Shown here: piece by piece, positions 26,985-35,431 of the stretch
Layout of the letters: each line of letters begins with the position of its first letter
How positions within the stretch are numbered: position 1 is the first letter of the stretch
Assembly (NCBI RefSeq): GCF_009847015.1
Contig: NZ_WVEM01000001.1
Location: 186,001-250,000 of the forward strand
Direction: 5' to 3'
DNA: 64,000 nt
From: Sunxiuqinia indica
GTDB taxonomy: Bacteria; Bacteroidota; Bacteroidia; Bacteroidales; Prolixibacteraceae
The notes under the pieces: generated by a model
The model's database searches: none
Seen by the model: the letters and a program-made list of their open reading frames with translations, nothing else
What the model was told of the DNA's origin: nothing
Program-made: the position numbers and the translations under genes

Positions 26985-27606
26985 ATTATGGTTTTTTAAT
27001 CAATTGTATCTTTTGAGGTAAAATAAATTCATCTTCCTTAACAAAAACAGGGCATAAAGGTTTGTTGCAACGGCATTAAGATATCAAAAAATATGAGATT
27101 TGGCAGGTTTATACTCTCATGTTGTAGAAGCGTATTCTTTTATTTAGAATTAATAAAAAGAAGCGGATTGCTTTTTTTCTTGATGAAATGAGTTGGTGGA
27201 AAGTTGAAATCAGGAATTTATTGATTAGTAGTGCTGATATTCGTGAAAGAGAGAAAAGCTGATTTTTGATTGTCGCAGACTTCAAACTTGCAGAAATTAT
27301 AGAGTTTCTCGCGCATCCTTGTAAAATGTATATTCCATTTTAACTGAATGTGTTGCATAAATCTACAGTGTTGAAAAAATAAACAAATATCTTAAAAGGT
27401 AGAAATACAGGTAGATAGGTGAGTTCGGGATGTTTACTGTTTAAAAAGTCAACAATCCTTTCTGTTGAATCATTTAGATGTTTTGCTTTCAATTGGCTGA
27501 AATAGAGATTGTTGAGACCTGTGTTTTTTTTGGCACTCTATTTGGCTAATGACTAATCAGATGAATTATTGATCAGAATATCAGAGTGTTAGTCATCTGT
27601 TAGTAA
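26985..27606. other. 622-bp divergent intergenic region (acn / oxidoreductase cluster)
   Basis: No coding frame above about 60 residues. It separates the divergent acn and HybA/HybB-cluster promoters. Its right end carries a sigma-54-like element (27531-27547) and an inverted pair CAGATGA...TCATCTG between about 27558 and 27597. The left and middle parts show no recognisable signal. Confidence 0.5.
27531..27547 (+). promoter_or_regulatory. Sigma-54-like promoter element
   Basis: TTGGCAC matches the -24 box perfectly. The -12 region reads TTTGGCT, so the strict GG-N10-GC spacing gives GG, or GC at N11. This is a near match. A sigma-54-dependent activator is encoded in the cluster downstream, which raises the likelihood. 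The first ATG is 60 bp downstream. Confidence 0.45.
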
Positions 27607-29313
27607 ATGAAACCAATTAATATCAACACAATGAAAACCTTTTTATTATTTTTTTCTCTGTTATCATTGATTATTTGCAGCATGACAGGTTTTTGCAATG
27701 AGGTCAGTGATACCCAGACAGGAAATGAGCCCACGTTTGGCGAAGTAAAATCTTTGCAGCTGATGAGTTCTCCTGAGTTATCTGAACTGACATTGAATTG
27801 GGTGGCCGACTTCGGTAAAACAAAGCCGGATCTAAAAATTGCTTTCTCACAAATAGACGATGGGGCAGTGATTGAACCGGAAACCCTCTATTTTATTGAT
27901 ACCGATCAACAGGCAATGGTTCAAAACGAGCTTGCGTGGAAGATGGTTATCGCCCACGATGTGATTGTACCAATCATCAATTCCAAAAATCCATTTTTTG
28001 AGGAAATCTACCGGATTGGGATTACTGCAGAAGACTTAGGAAAGATTCTGTCTGAAGATTCAGGTTGGTCTTTGGTCGTTGATGGCGCACCCGAAAAGCC
28101 TATTAATTGTTTTATGCTGGATAATCAGCAGGTAGCTTCAACGATTACCAATTATACGAAAGCAGAGGTGCCAGCGTTTCAGACGACGACAACTGTTTCC
28201 GCACAGGACTTAATTTCATCCGTTCAGAGAGATCCATATGCGATTGGCTTTTGCAAACTTGTCGACGTTCTTCAACCGGAACCAAATGCTTTTACTGATC
28301 AAATCAGTATTCTTCCGGTTGACAAAAATAGAAACGGACGTCTTGATAATTTTGAAAACATATATGACAGTCCCGATCAATTGACCAGGGGAGCCTGGGT
28401 TGGAAAGTATCCACGGAGTTTATCAGGGAATATTTATGCGTTGGCAACTTCCGAACCATCCAATCAAACAGCTTTAGACTTTTTGGTGTGGTTGAACAAA
28501 AATGGACAGAACTATCTAAATAACTCTGGCTATAGCATTCTTTCGGGTAGAGAAAAGACCGAAAACCTTCTGGCGCTGGTCAAGCCGGAGGAACAGCCTA
28601 CGTTGGCAGACACTCCTTTAATTCCTTTGGGTTGGAAACTGGCGATTGGTACAATGATTTTACTTTTACTTATCGTTCTGATCCGGTCCAGACGTAAACA
28701 ACAGAATGGTATCCTAAGTGAAGATATTGCCACTACAAATTCGCTGAACGAGAAGTCTATTCATGCACCCGCTGGTTTGTATTACGGAAAATCACACACC
28801 TGGGCTTATATGGAACCGGATGGAATGGTAATTGTCGGGATTGATGATTTTATGCAACACCTGACCGGATCCCTCACTCAGGTTATAATGAGGGAATCAG
28901 GTGAAAAAATCCGCAAAGGTGAAAAAATTATAACTCTGGTTCGCGAAGGAAAACAACTGGATCTTTATTCGCCGGTTTCAGGAGTGATCAAACTACAAAA
29001 TCAGCGATTGCATGATCATCCTGCCGGTATCAATGCAGCGCCATACACTGATGGATGGACCTATTTAATTGAGCCGGCAAACTGGCATCGGGAAACCCGC
29101 TTTTTATTAGTGGCTGAAAAGTACAAGGAGTGGCTCGAAGATGAATTCATCCGGCTGAAGGATTTTCTGGCCAATTCAGCCAATGCCAACGATAAGGTTT
29201 TTAATCAACTCATCATGCAGGACGGTGGCGAACTGACTGACCATGTTCTGGCCAACCTTTCACCGGAAGTTTGGCAAGACTTTCAAACCGAGTTTATTGA
29301 TCATGCCCGCTAA
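27607..29313 (+). CDS. Periplasmic-binding-like / TM / GcvH-like fusion protein
   Basis: Three parts are visible. Residues 1-30 are a signal sequence (Met9 at 27631 is an alternative start). About 45-320 resemble a PstS-like binding protein and contain an EF-hand-type loop, DKNRNGRLDNFE (239-250). Residues 343-360 form one membrane helix followed by SRRKQQ, so the C-terminus should be cytoplasmic. About 385-495 resemble glycine-cleavage H protein (YYGKSHTWAY, VGIDDF, LYSPVSGVIKLQN), and a C-terminal tail has QDGGELTDHVLANL. Lys449 sits at the hairpin tip but one residue nearer to PVSG than the lipoyl Lys of GcvH, and the ESVKA context is missing. First gene of a cluster with HybA- and HybB-like proteins. 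Function unknown; ligand-gated coupling to the complex is inference. Confidence 0.75.
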   Translation: MKPININTMKTFLLFFSLLSLIICSMTGFCNEVSDTQTGNEPTFGEVKSLQLMSSPELSELTLNWVADFGKTKPDLKIAFSQIDDGAVIEPETLYFIDTDQQAMVQNELAWKMVIAHDVIVPIINSKNPFFEEIYRIGITAEDLGKILSEDSGWSLVVDGAPEKPINCFMLDNQQVASTITNYTKAEVPAFQTTTTVSAQDLISSVQRDPYAIGFCKLVDVLQPEPNAFTDQISILPVDKNRNGRLDNFENIYDSPDQLTRGAWVGKYPRSLSGNIYALATSEPSNQTALDFLVWLNKNGQNYLNNSGYSILSGREKTENLLALVKPEEQPTLADTPLIPLGWKLAIGTMILLLLIVLIRSRRKQQNGILSEDIATTNSLNEKSIHAPAGLYYGKSHTWAYMEPDGMVIVGIDDFMQHLTGSLTQVIMRESGEKIRKGEKIITLVREGKQLDLYSPVSGVIKLQNQRLHDHPAGINAAPYTDGWTYLIEPANWHRETRFLLVAEKYKEWLEDEFIRLKDFLANSANANDKVFNQLIMQDGGELTDHVLANLSPEVWQDFQTEFIDHAR

Positions 29314-29346
29314 CGAATTTGAGAATCCTCACTAAATATTGAAACT

Positions 29347-30207
29347 ATGGGATTAAATCGACGAGGTTTTTTTAATGTGCTGGCTGTCACAGGAGCATCT
29401 CTGGCAGTTGGTAAAAAAACGGTAGCCTCACCAAAAAGTGAAAAAGAGATTGAATTCTACGGGATACTATACGATTCTACCCGTTGCGTGGCTTGTCGCA
29501 CCTGCGAGTATGAATGTGCTGCTGCACACGGGTTGCCTGAACCTCAGCCGGAGGTAGAAGCTATTCGAAAAACGGACGAAACCTGCAACACTGTGGTCAA
29601 TACCTTTCAAACTGAAAATGGAGAAGTGTATACGAAACGGCAGTGTATGCATTGTAATGAACCAGCCTGTGCAGCCGCCTGTCTCACTCAGGCGATGCAT
29701 AAAAGCAAAACCGGCCCGGTTACCTGGAATGGCGATAAATGTATGGGATGCCGCTACTGCATGGTTTCCTGTCCGTTTGACATGCCAAAGTTTGAATACC
29801 AGAGTACCAACCCCAAAATTCAGAAATGTGACATGTGCATGGAGAGGCAACAAGCGGGAGAGGTACCAATCTGTGTTGCAAATTGCCCTGCCGAAGCCGT
29901 TCTTTTTGGAAAACGCCGGGATTTGATTAACGAGGCCCGAAGGCGAATTTATGAAAATCCAGATCAGTATGTTGATCATATTTATGGCGAACACGAAGCT
30001 GGAGGAACCGGATGGCTCTACTTATCTTCTGTACCATTCGAGGAACTAGGAATGAATACGCACCTGCGACACTCTTCTTATCCCGAGCTTACGAAAGGGT
30101 TCCTGTACAGTGTGCCATCAGTATTTGTGCTGGTGCCAACTTTATTATTGGGCATTCATCAGGCAACAGTAAACAATCACCTAAAAGTAGATGATAACGA
30201 TGAATAA
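29347..30207 (+). CDS. HybA-like 4Fe-4S ferredoxin subunit, Tat-exported, membrane-anchored
   Basis: The N-terminus has a twin-arginine signal (LNRRGFFNVLAVTGASLAVG). Four Cys groups follow: CVACRTCEYEC, CMHCNEPACAAAC, CMGCRYCMVSCP and CDMCMERQ...CVANCP, enough for four [4Fe-4S] clusters as in HybA/DmsB/NrfC proteins. A C-terminal membrane helix (VFVLVPTLLLGIHQA) is typical of HybA. It should sit on the periplasmic face and pass electrons between an unidentified partner and the next gene's membrane subunit. Its end overlaps the NrfD start by 8-17 bp. No hydrogenase, formate dehydrogenase or other catalytic subunit is encoded in the window. Confidence 0.9.
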   Translation: MGLNRRGFFNVLAVTGASLAVGKKTVASPKSEKEIEFYGILYDSTRCVACRTCEYECAAAHGLPEPQPEVEAIRKTDETCNTVVNTFQTENGEVYTKRQCMHCNEPACAAACLTQAMHKSKTGPVTWNGDKCMGCRYCMVSCPFDMPKFEYQSTNPKIQKCDMCMERQQAGEVPICVANCPAEAVLFGKRRDLINEARRRIYENPDQYVDHIYGEHEAGGTGWLYLSSVPFEELGMNTHLRHSSYPELTKGFLYSVPSVFVLVPTLLLGIHQATVNNHLKVDDNDE

Positions 30208-31426
30208 AGAAATTCAACTAGCAGCCGACCGTGGTGGAAAATCCATCTGGAAATTTCTTCTAAGTGAGCTAAAACCCAGAGGCAAATGGCTCACACCTTT
30301 TAACCTGATCTCCATACCTATTATTCTGGTGGGGCTGGCTTTAATTTTGCTTCGCTTCGCAGAAGGGCTCGGTGCCGTTTCAAACATCAACCAGGAAATT
30401 CCCTGGGGCTTGTGGAAAGGCTTTAATGTGGTAACTGGTGTGGCTTTTGCCGGAGGAGCTTATGTGCTGACTTTCATTGTTTATATTCTGAAAGTAGATA
30501 AGTATCACTCCATTGTCCGGGTAACGGTGCTGAACGGCTTTTTGGCCTATATGTTCTACGCCGGGGCGCTGGTGCTTGACCTGGGCAAACCCTGGAACAT
30601 CTTCAACCCGATTATAGGCAATAGTTTTGGAGCCAGCTCGGTGTTGTTTCTGGTTGCCTGGCACTTTTTGCTGTATATTGTTGCCCAGCTTATTGAGTTC
30701 TCGCCGGCAGTAGCCGAGTGGTTGGGAGCAAAGCGGGCTCACAAAATTTTATCGGGACTGACTTTGGGAGCCGTTATTTTTGGTATCACCTTGTCAACCT
30801 TGCACCAGTCAGGTTTGGGGGCGCTGTTCCTCATGGCCAGCGAGAAAATTCACCCCCTGTGGTACAATGAATTTATTCCACTTCTTTTTCTGGTGTCCAG
30901 CGTTTTTGCTGGCTTGTCGATGGTCATTTTTGAAGGCTCAATCAGCCAGCGCGTGTTCTTCCGGAAGATCAGCTCAAAGAATCGTGAAGCACGCAACAAC
31001 ATGGTTCAGAGCTTGTCGAAGATTTGTGCCTTTGGTATGTTCGCCTACCTGTTCATGCATTTTCTGGTGTTCATTCACGGACAGCACTGGAATTTGCTGA
31101 ACACCCCCATGGGTTACTGGTTTTTGATTGAAATGATTGGTTTCGTGGCTGTTCCTATGGGGGTGTTTTTCTATGCCTCCCGCACATCCAGCTTATTGCT
31201 GAGCCGGGTGGCCGCCATCATCACCATTGTGGGAATTATTGTGAACCGGCTCAATGTGTCAATTATCGCTTTTCGCTGGGATGCAGCCGTGCGCTACGTT
31301 CCTTCCTGGATGGAGATCGTGGTAAGCATCACCATCATATTGATTCAAATTTGGATTTTCAGGTGGGTTATCAGCCGCATGCCGGTACTGGACGAACCCC
31401 CTAAATGGGCTAATAACAGTCATTAA
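30200..31426 (+). CDS. HybB/NrfD-type quinone-interacting membrane subunit
   Basis: A polytopic protein of about 410 residues with HybB motifs EIPWGLWKGFNVVTGVAFAGG, ALVLDLGKPW and STLHQSGLGALFLM. Family members form the membrane anchor that exchanges electrons with menaquinone while the ferredoxin subunit faces the periplasm. An in-frame ATG at 30191 would add three residues (MIT); 30200 is preferred because the overlap with the preceding stop is then the short ATGAATAA. Together with the HybA-like protein it forms the core of a periplasm-facing redox complex whose catalytic partner is missing here. Confidence 0.9.
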   Translation: MNKEIQLAADRGGKSIWKFLLSELKPRGKWLTPFNLISIPIILVGLALILLRFAEGLGAVSNINQEIPWGLWKGFNVVTGVAFAGGAYVLTFIVYILKVDKYHSIVRVTVLNGFLAYMFYAGALVLDLGKPWNIFNPIIGNSFGASSVLFLVAWHFLLYIVAQLIEFSPAVAEWLGAKRAHKILSGLTLGAVIFGITLSTLHQSGLGALFLMASEKIHPLWYNEFIPLLFLVSSVFAGLSMVIFEGSISQRVFFRKISSKNREARNNMVQSLSKICAFGMFAYLFMHFLVFIHGQHWNLLNTPMGYWFLIEMIGFVAVPMGVFFYASRTSSLLLSRVAAIITIVGIIVNRLNVSIIAFRWDAAVRYVPSWMEIVVSITIILIQIWIFRWVISRMPVLDEPPKWANNSH

Positions 31427-31469
31427 ACCTCGTTGTAGCCAAGAAAGAACAACCTAGAAATAAATTGTT

Positions 31470-32180
31470 ATGGACGGATTTACATACACTAATATTTTTG
31501 AAACCAAAGGAATCGAATACCTGGCTATCATTGCCTTTTTTCTGATTATGGTTCCTTTCTGGATGTTATTGACCCAAAAGTCGAAACAATCCATGCAAAG
31601 CCAAGTGGCCGACGGATTCATCACGGCCAAATCACTGCGTATTCCCCAAGGAATCTTTTTCAGCAAGTTTCACAGTTGGGCCTACCTTGAGAAAACCGGT
31701 AAAGCCCGGGTTGGACTCGATGACCTGCTGCTTCATCTGACTGGTGAGGTAAGTATCAGCCATTTGCGGGAGCCGGGTGAGCAAGTGCTAAAGGGGGAGT
31801 TATTAACCCGAATTAATCACGATGGAAAAAGTTTGAAAATTTTCGCTCCCATCTCCGGCGAAGTTCTGCGAACCAATGAACAGTTGGTGGACGATCCCGG
31901 TCTGATGAAGGCCGATCCGTACCAGCAAGGATGGATGTACGTGATTAAGCCATCGAACTGGAAAGTTGACACTGATACCCATTATCTGGCCGAATATGCC
32001 AGCGCTTGGGCTGCCCGTGAGCTGGATCGCTTCAAGGACTTTTTGTCGGTTTCGGTGATGAAGCATTTGGCCAAGGCAAATCAGGTGGTGTTGCAGGATG
32101 GTGGTGAACTGATTGACCAGCCGCTGGCTGAACTTCCGAAAGAAGTCTGGGAAGATTTTCAGCACACTTTTCTGAGCTAA
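31470..32180 (+). CDS. TM-anchored GcvH-like protein
   Basis: A 236-residue relative of the C-terminal half of the first gene in the cluster. It has a short N-terminus, one membrane helix (16-34) followed by TQKSKQ, a hammerhead/GcvH-like domain (about 55-165: GIFFSKFHSWAYLE, VGLDDLLLHLTGE, LKIFAPISGEVLRTNE), and the shared tail QDGGELIDQPLAELPKEVWEDFQ. Lys120 (HDGKS) occupies the same tip position as Lys449 of the paralogue. The lipoyl context ESVKA is absent, so lipoylation is doubtful. It is likely a cytoplasmic-facing subunit of the HybA/HybB complex, without the binding domain of its paralogue (inference). Confidence 0.75.
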   Translation: MDGFTYTNIFETKGIEYLAIIAFFLIMVPFWMLLTQKSKQSMQSQVADGFITAKSLRIPQGIFFSKFHSWAYLEKTGKARVGLDDLLLHLTGEVSISHLREPGEQVLKGELLTRINHDGKSLKIFAPISGEVLRTNEQLVDDPGLMKADPYQQGWMYVIKPSNWKVDTDTHYLAEYASAWAARELDRFKDFLSVSVMKHLAKANQVVLQDGGELIDQPLAELPKEVWEDFQHTFLS

Positions 32181-32203
32181 GAGATTGAGCAAAACACTTG
32201 ATT

Positions 32204-32245
32204 CCGACTGGTAGCACTTTAGCATGACTAAAGTGAGCCAGTCGG
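32204..32245 (+). terminator. Two-part hairpin separating oxidoreductase and regulator genes
   Basis: CCGACTGG pairs with CCAGTCGG and, inside it, CACTTTAG pairs with CTAAAGTG, giving two perfect 8-bp stems around a small internal loop (TAG/AG) and a CATGA loop. ATTTTATCG follows. It lies 24 bp behind the second GcvH-like gene; the short T-run leaves open whether it terminates or protects the 3' end. Confidence 0.65.
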
Positions 32246-32395
32246 ATTTTATCGTTTCAGGACGCAGGCTCTTTTGTGGTATCTTTTTTACTTCGAATAA
32301 TGAACAGGTGCTGTAAAACAAGATCACGGATCGAATCTGGTTTCAATTATAAAAATTAACTTCGTCCGTAGTAACTAACTTTTTGCCTTAACCTT

Positions 32396-34066
32396 ATGCC
32401 TTGGTATAAAAGAATGAAAAACAAAAACCATATCGGAACACCTCTTGTCAAAGGGTATGTCAAGTTCCGGTCGTCCATCTACGGACGTGTTGTATTTATT
32501 ATCACAATCGCTTCGCTCGTGCTGTTTGTTTCTTTCGGGGTTATTTTTCGCTCGGTCAATGAAAATTACATGAAATCGGTGATCAGCGAAAACGGCAATA
32601 ATATTGGTTATCTGGTTGAAGGTGCTTTGTACGATGCCATGTTAAAAAATGACCAGGCTTCGCTCCAAAGGACCTTGGATCTGATCAACTCCATGTCGGG
32701 CATTGACAATGTGAGTATGTATGATAACAGCAACAACCTGGCCTATACGTCAATTTCGCCCAACTCGTCCAATCATAGCGATCCGGACTGTGTCAGCTGC
32801 CACGAGGATTTTGAGCAGATGTTTTCGCGCGACGAAAAATCTTACCGCATTATCGAAGCGAAAAGCGAATGCATCATGAACCCGGACAATGACAGCATTC
32901 GTAACCTGATGATCAAGTCGCCCATTCTGAATAATCCATCTTGCTTCACTGCGGCATGTCATGCTCACAGCGCAGACGAAAAAGTGCTTGGATCGTTAAT
33001 CATTAAAATGCCGCTGGAAAAGTTGGACAGCGCATTACAAGAATCAACCACTGATTTTTTTTTGATGGCCGCACTGATGACTGTCATACTTATTGTGTTT
33101 TTAATTCTGTTCACGAATAAGAAAATTAAAAATCCACTCAACAAGATTATTTTGGCCTCAGAGGCAGTAACCAAAGGCGATAAAAATACACGACTGGAAA
33201 TCAGATCAAACCAGCTTTCGGACATGCGCATGGTTTCCTATGCATTCAACGAAATGCTGGATAACCTGCAAACGGCAACAACGGAGCTTCAAAATTGGTC
33301 ACAACAACTGGAATACAAAGTCCAAAAGAAATCGGAAGAACTGGGACAAGCGCAGAATGAGTTAATTAATATTGAGCGGATTTCGTCACTAGGGAAATTA
33401 TCCCTTTCGGTTGCCCATGAAATCAACAACCCACTTTCGGGCATTTTGGTGTACACAAAGTTGATCCACAAACAGCTAAGCAATCCAAATCTGGATCAGG
33501 ATAAAGTTGGCACGATGCTAAAACATTTAAAATTTATTGAAAGCGAAACGAAGCGTTGTGGAGACATTGTGAAAGGATTGCTGGACTTTTCAAGAAAAGA
33601 CCAAGAAGGTTTTGAGCCACGCCACTTGCATGAAATCCTGAAGGACACAGTGGAACTGATGACTCACCCTATGAAAATTGCCAACATCCACTTCCTATCC
33701 GATTTTTCTGCCAAAAAAGATTTGATTTCGTGTAGCCCCAATCAAATTAAACAAGCCTGCATTGCGATTTTGGTTAATTCCTCGGAAGCCGTTTCTGAGA
33801 ATGGTGAAATTGTCGTTTGTTCCCATAACCCAGACAACGAACAGATCAGGATCGAATTTACTGATAATGGAATTGGAATTACAGAAGAAGATCTTCCCCA
33901 CGTTTTTGAACCCTTCTTTTCAACTAAGGAGAAAGCTAGCGGTATTGGCCTTGGCTTGTCGGTAGTACATGGCATTGTGCAAAACCACCAGGGAAAAATA
34001 GAAGTGAAATCAGAACGTGGGAAAGAAACGACTATAGCTATCACCTTACCTTTAATAAAGACTTAA
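32396..34066 (+). CDS. Sensor histidine kinase with two periplasmic c-type heme motifs
   Basis: Topology: membrane helix 32-51, periplasmic domain 52-220, helix 221-239, HAMP, coiled coil, then HisKA with His341 (SLSVAHEINNPLSG) and a HATPase domain (FTDNGIGI, ASGIGLGLSVV). The periplasmic part has a CVSCH motif (Cys132-Cys135-His136) and a CX4CH motif (Cys183-Cys188-His189), the latter the spacing seen in cytochrome c3. Two covalent hemes would make it a redox or gas sensor. It is followed after 11 bp by its response regulator and placed behind the HybA/HybB cluster, which it probably controls. Confidence 0.9.
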   Translation: MPWYKRMKNKNHIGTPLVKGYVKFRSSIYGRVVFIITIASLVLFVSFGVIFRSVNENYMKSVISENGNNIGYLVEGALYDAMLKNDQASLQRTLDLINSMSGIDNVSMYDNSNNLAYTSISPNSSNHSDPDCVSCHEDFEQMFSRDEKSYRIIEAKSECIMNPDNDSIRNLMIKSPILNNPSCFTAACHAHSADEKVLGSLIIKMPLEKLDSALQESTTDFFLMAALMTVILIVFLILFTNKKIKNPLNKIILASEAVTKGDKNTRLEIRSNQLSDMRMVSYAFNEMLDNLQTATTELQNWSQQLEYKVQKKSEELGQAQNELINIERISSLGKLSLSVAHEINNPLSGILVYTKLIHKQLSNPNLDQDKVGTMLKHLKFIESETKRCGDIVKGLLDFSRKDQEGFEPRHLHEILKDTVELMTHPMKIANIHFLSDFSAKKDLISCSPNQIKQACIAILVNSSEAVSENGEIVVCSHNPDNEQIRIEFTDNGIGITEEDLPHVFEPFFSTKEKASGIGLGLSVVHGIVQNHQGKIEVKSERGKETTIAITLPLIKT

Positions 34067-34077
34067 AAAAACGAACC

Positions 34078-35418
34078 ATGGCGAAGAAAATATCCATATT
34101 GATTGTTGATGATGAAAGGTCTGTCAGGGAGTCCCTGTGCAGTTGGTTTATCGAAGACGGTTACCGTGTTGTCTCTGCCGAAGATGCAAAAAAAGCATTG
34201 TCGCTAATTGAATCCGAAACTTTCGATATTGTGCTGGCCGATATTAAAATGCCTGGAATGGACGGGCTGGAGATGTTGAAGCGGATCAAAACCATACGAA
34301 AAGAGGCTATTGTCATTATGATGACGGCTTTTGCGACGGTTGATACCGCGGTGCAGGCGTTAAAAGATGGCGCATTCGATTATGTGACTAAGCCTTTTGA
34401 TCCGGACGACCTGTCTCATTTGATTCGCAATGCCTCCAGGCAGATCAGTTTGATGGAGGAAAATGAGGTGTTAAGAGATAAAGTGGTTTCGCTTGAAAAT
34501 GTGGAAGACCTGATTGGCGAAAGTAAGGCTATGCAGCAAGTACTTCTTGAAATTGAGAGTGTTGCACAATCCTCTGCTTCGGTTATTATTACGGGGGAAA
34601 GCGGAACCGGAAAGGAACTGGTTGCCCGTGCCATTCATGTCAATTCGCCTCGTAAGTTTTTCCCTTTAGTGAGTGTGCATTGCGGAGCTTTGTCCGAAAG
34701 TTTGCTCGAAAGTGAATTGTTCGGCCACGAAAAAGGAGCTTTCACGGGAGCTGTTTATAACCGGAAAGGTCGGTTTGAAATGGCTGACAATGGAACAATC
34801 TTTCTGGATGAGATTGCCACCATCTCAACAAAAATGCAGGTAGAATTATTGCGAGTGCTGGAAACCAAAAGCTTTGTTCGGGTTGGTGGAAACAAGGAGA
34901 TTAAGTCCGATTTTCGGGTTATTTGTGCGACTAACCGCGACCTAAAAACGATGGTGGACAATGGAGCATTCAGAGAAGATTTATTTTACAGGCTCAATGT
35001 GGTCAATATTCGTGTTCCGCCGTTGCGCGAGCGAACGGAAGACATTCCTTTGTTGACCGAGTATTTCATCAAAAAGTACTGCTCTACAATGAACAGACCA
35101 GTTATGTCAATCGAACCAGCAGCATTGTCACGGTTAGCGGAGTTTCCGTTTCCAGGCAATATCCGCGAACTGGAGAATATGATAGAAAGGGCAATTGTGG
35201 TTGGAAACGGCAAAAAAATCTGCTTGAAAGATTTGCCAATCGAAAAAAACAAATCGATGCCGTCCTTTGAGAGTCTCAATGAGTTGGAGAAACATCACGT
35301 CCTTCAAATTCTGGACAAATACAATTGGAATATTTCCGTATCAGCAAAGGCCCTGAAAATTGACCGGGTAACTTTGTACAATAAAATTAAGAAGTACAAT
35401 TTAAAACAAAGCAATTAG
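34078..35418 (+). CDS. Sigma-54-dependent response regulator (NtrC family)
   Basis: 446 residues: receiver domain with Asp55 (IVLADIKMPGMDG) and the DD pair at 11-12, an AAA+ domain with Walker A GESGTGKE (173-180), the sigma-54 contact loop GAFTGA (220-225) and Walker B IFLDEI (241-246), and a Fis-type helix-turn-helix at the end (VSAKALKIDRVTLYNKIKKY). It is the partner of the heme kinase encoded just upstream and should activate sigma-54 promoters. The sigma-54-like element before the cluster's first gene is the obvious candidate target. Confidence 0.94.
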   Translation: MAKKISILIVDDERSVRESLCSWFIEDGYRVVSAEDAKKALSLIESETFDIVLADIKMPGMDGLEMLKRIKTIRKEAIVIMMTAFATVDTAVQALKDGAFDYVTKPFDPDDLSHLIRNASRQISLMEENEVLRDKVVSLENVEDLIGESKAMQQVLLEIESVAQSSASVIITGESGTGKELVARAIHVNSPRKFFPLVSVHCGALSESLLESELFGHEKGAFTGAVYNRKGRFEMADNGTIFLDEIATISTKMQVELLRVLETKSFVRVGGNKEIKSDFRVICATNRDLKTMVDNGAFREDLFYRLNVVNIRVPPLRERTEDIPLLTEYFIKKYCSTMNRPVMSIEPAALSRLAEFPFPGNIRELENMIERAIVVGNGKKICLKDLPIEKNKSMPSFESLNELEKHHVLQILDKYNWNISVSAKALKIDRVTLYNKIKKYNLKQSN

Positions 35419-35431
35419 ATTGGTATTGAGA

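Noticed and set aside
28759-29100. Reading the GcvH-like domains as true glycine cleavage H proteins
   Set aside because: The lipoyl context ESVKA is missing, the tip Lys is shifted by one residue, both proteins are membrane-bound, and no gcvT or gcvP is near.
29347-31426. Assigning the HybA/HybB genes to a hydrogenase operon
   Set aside because: No large or small hydrogenase subunit or maturation gene is present within the window.
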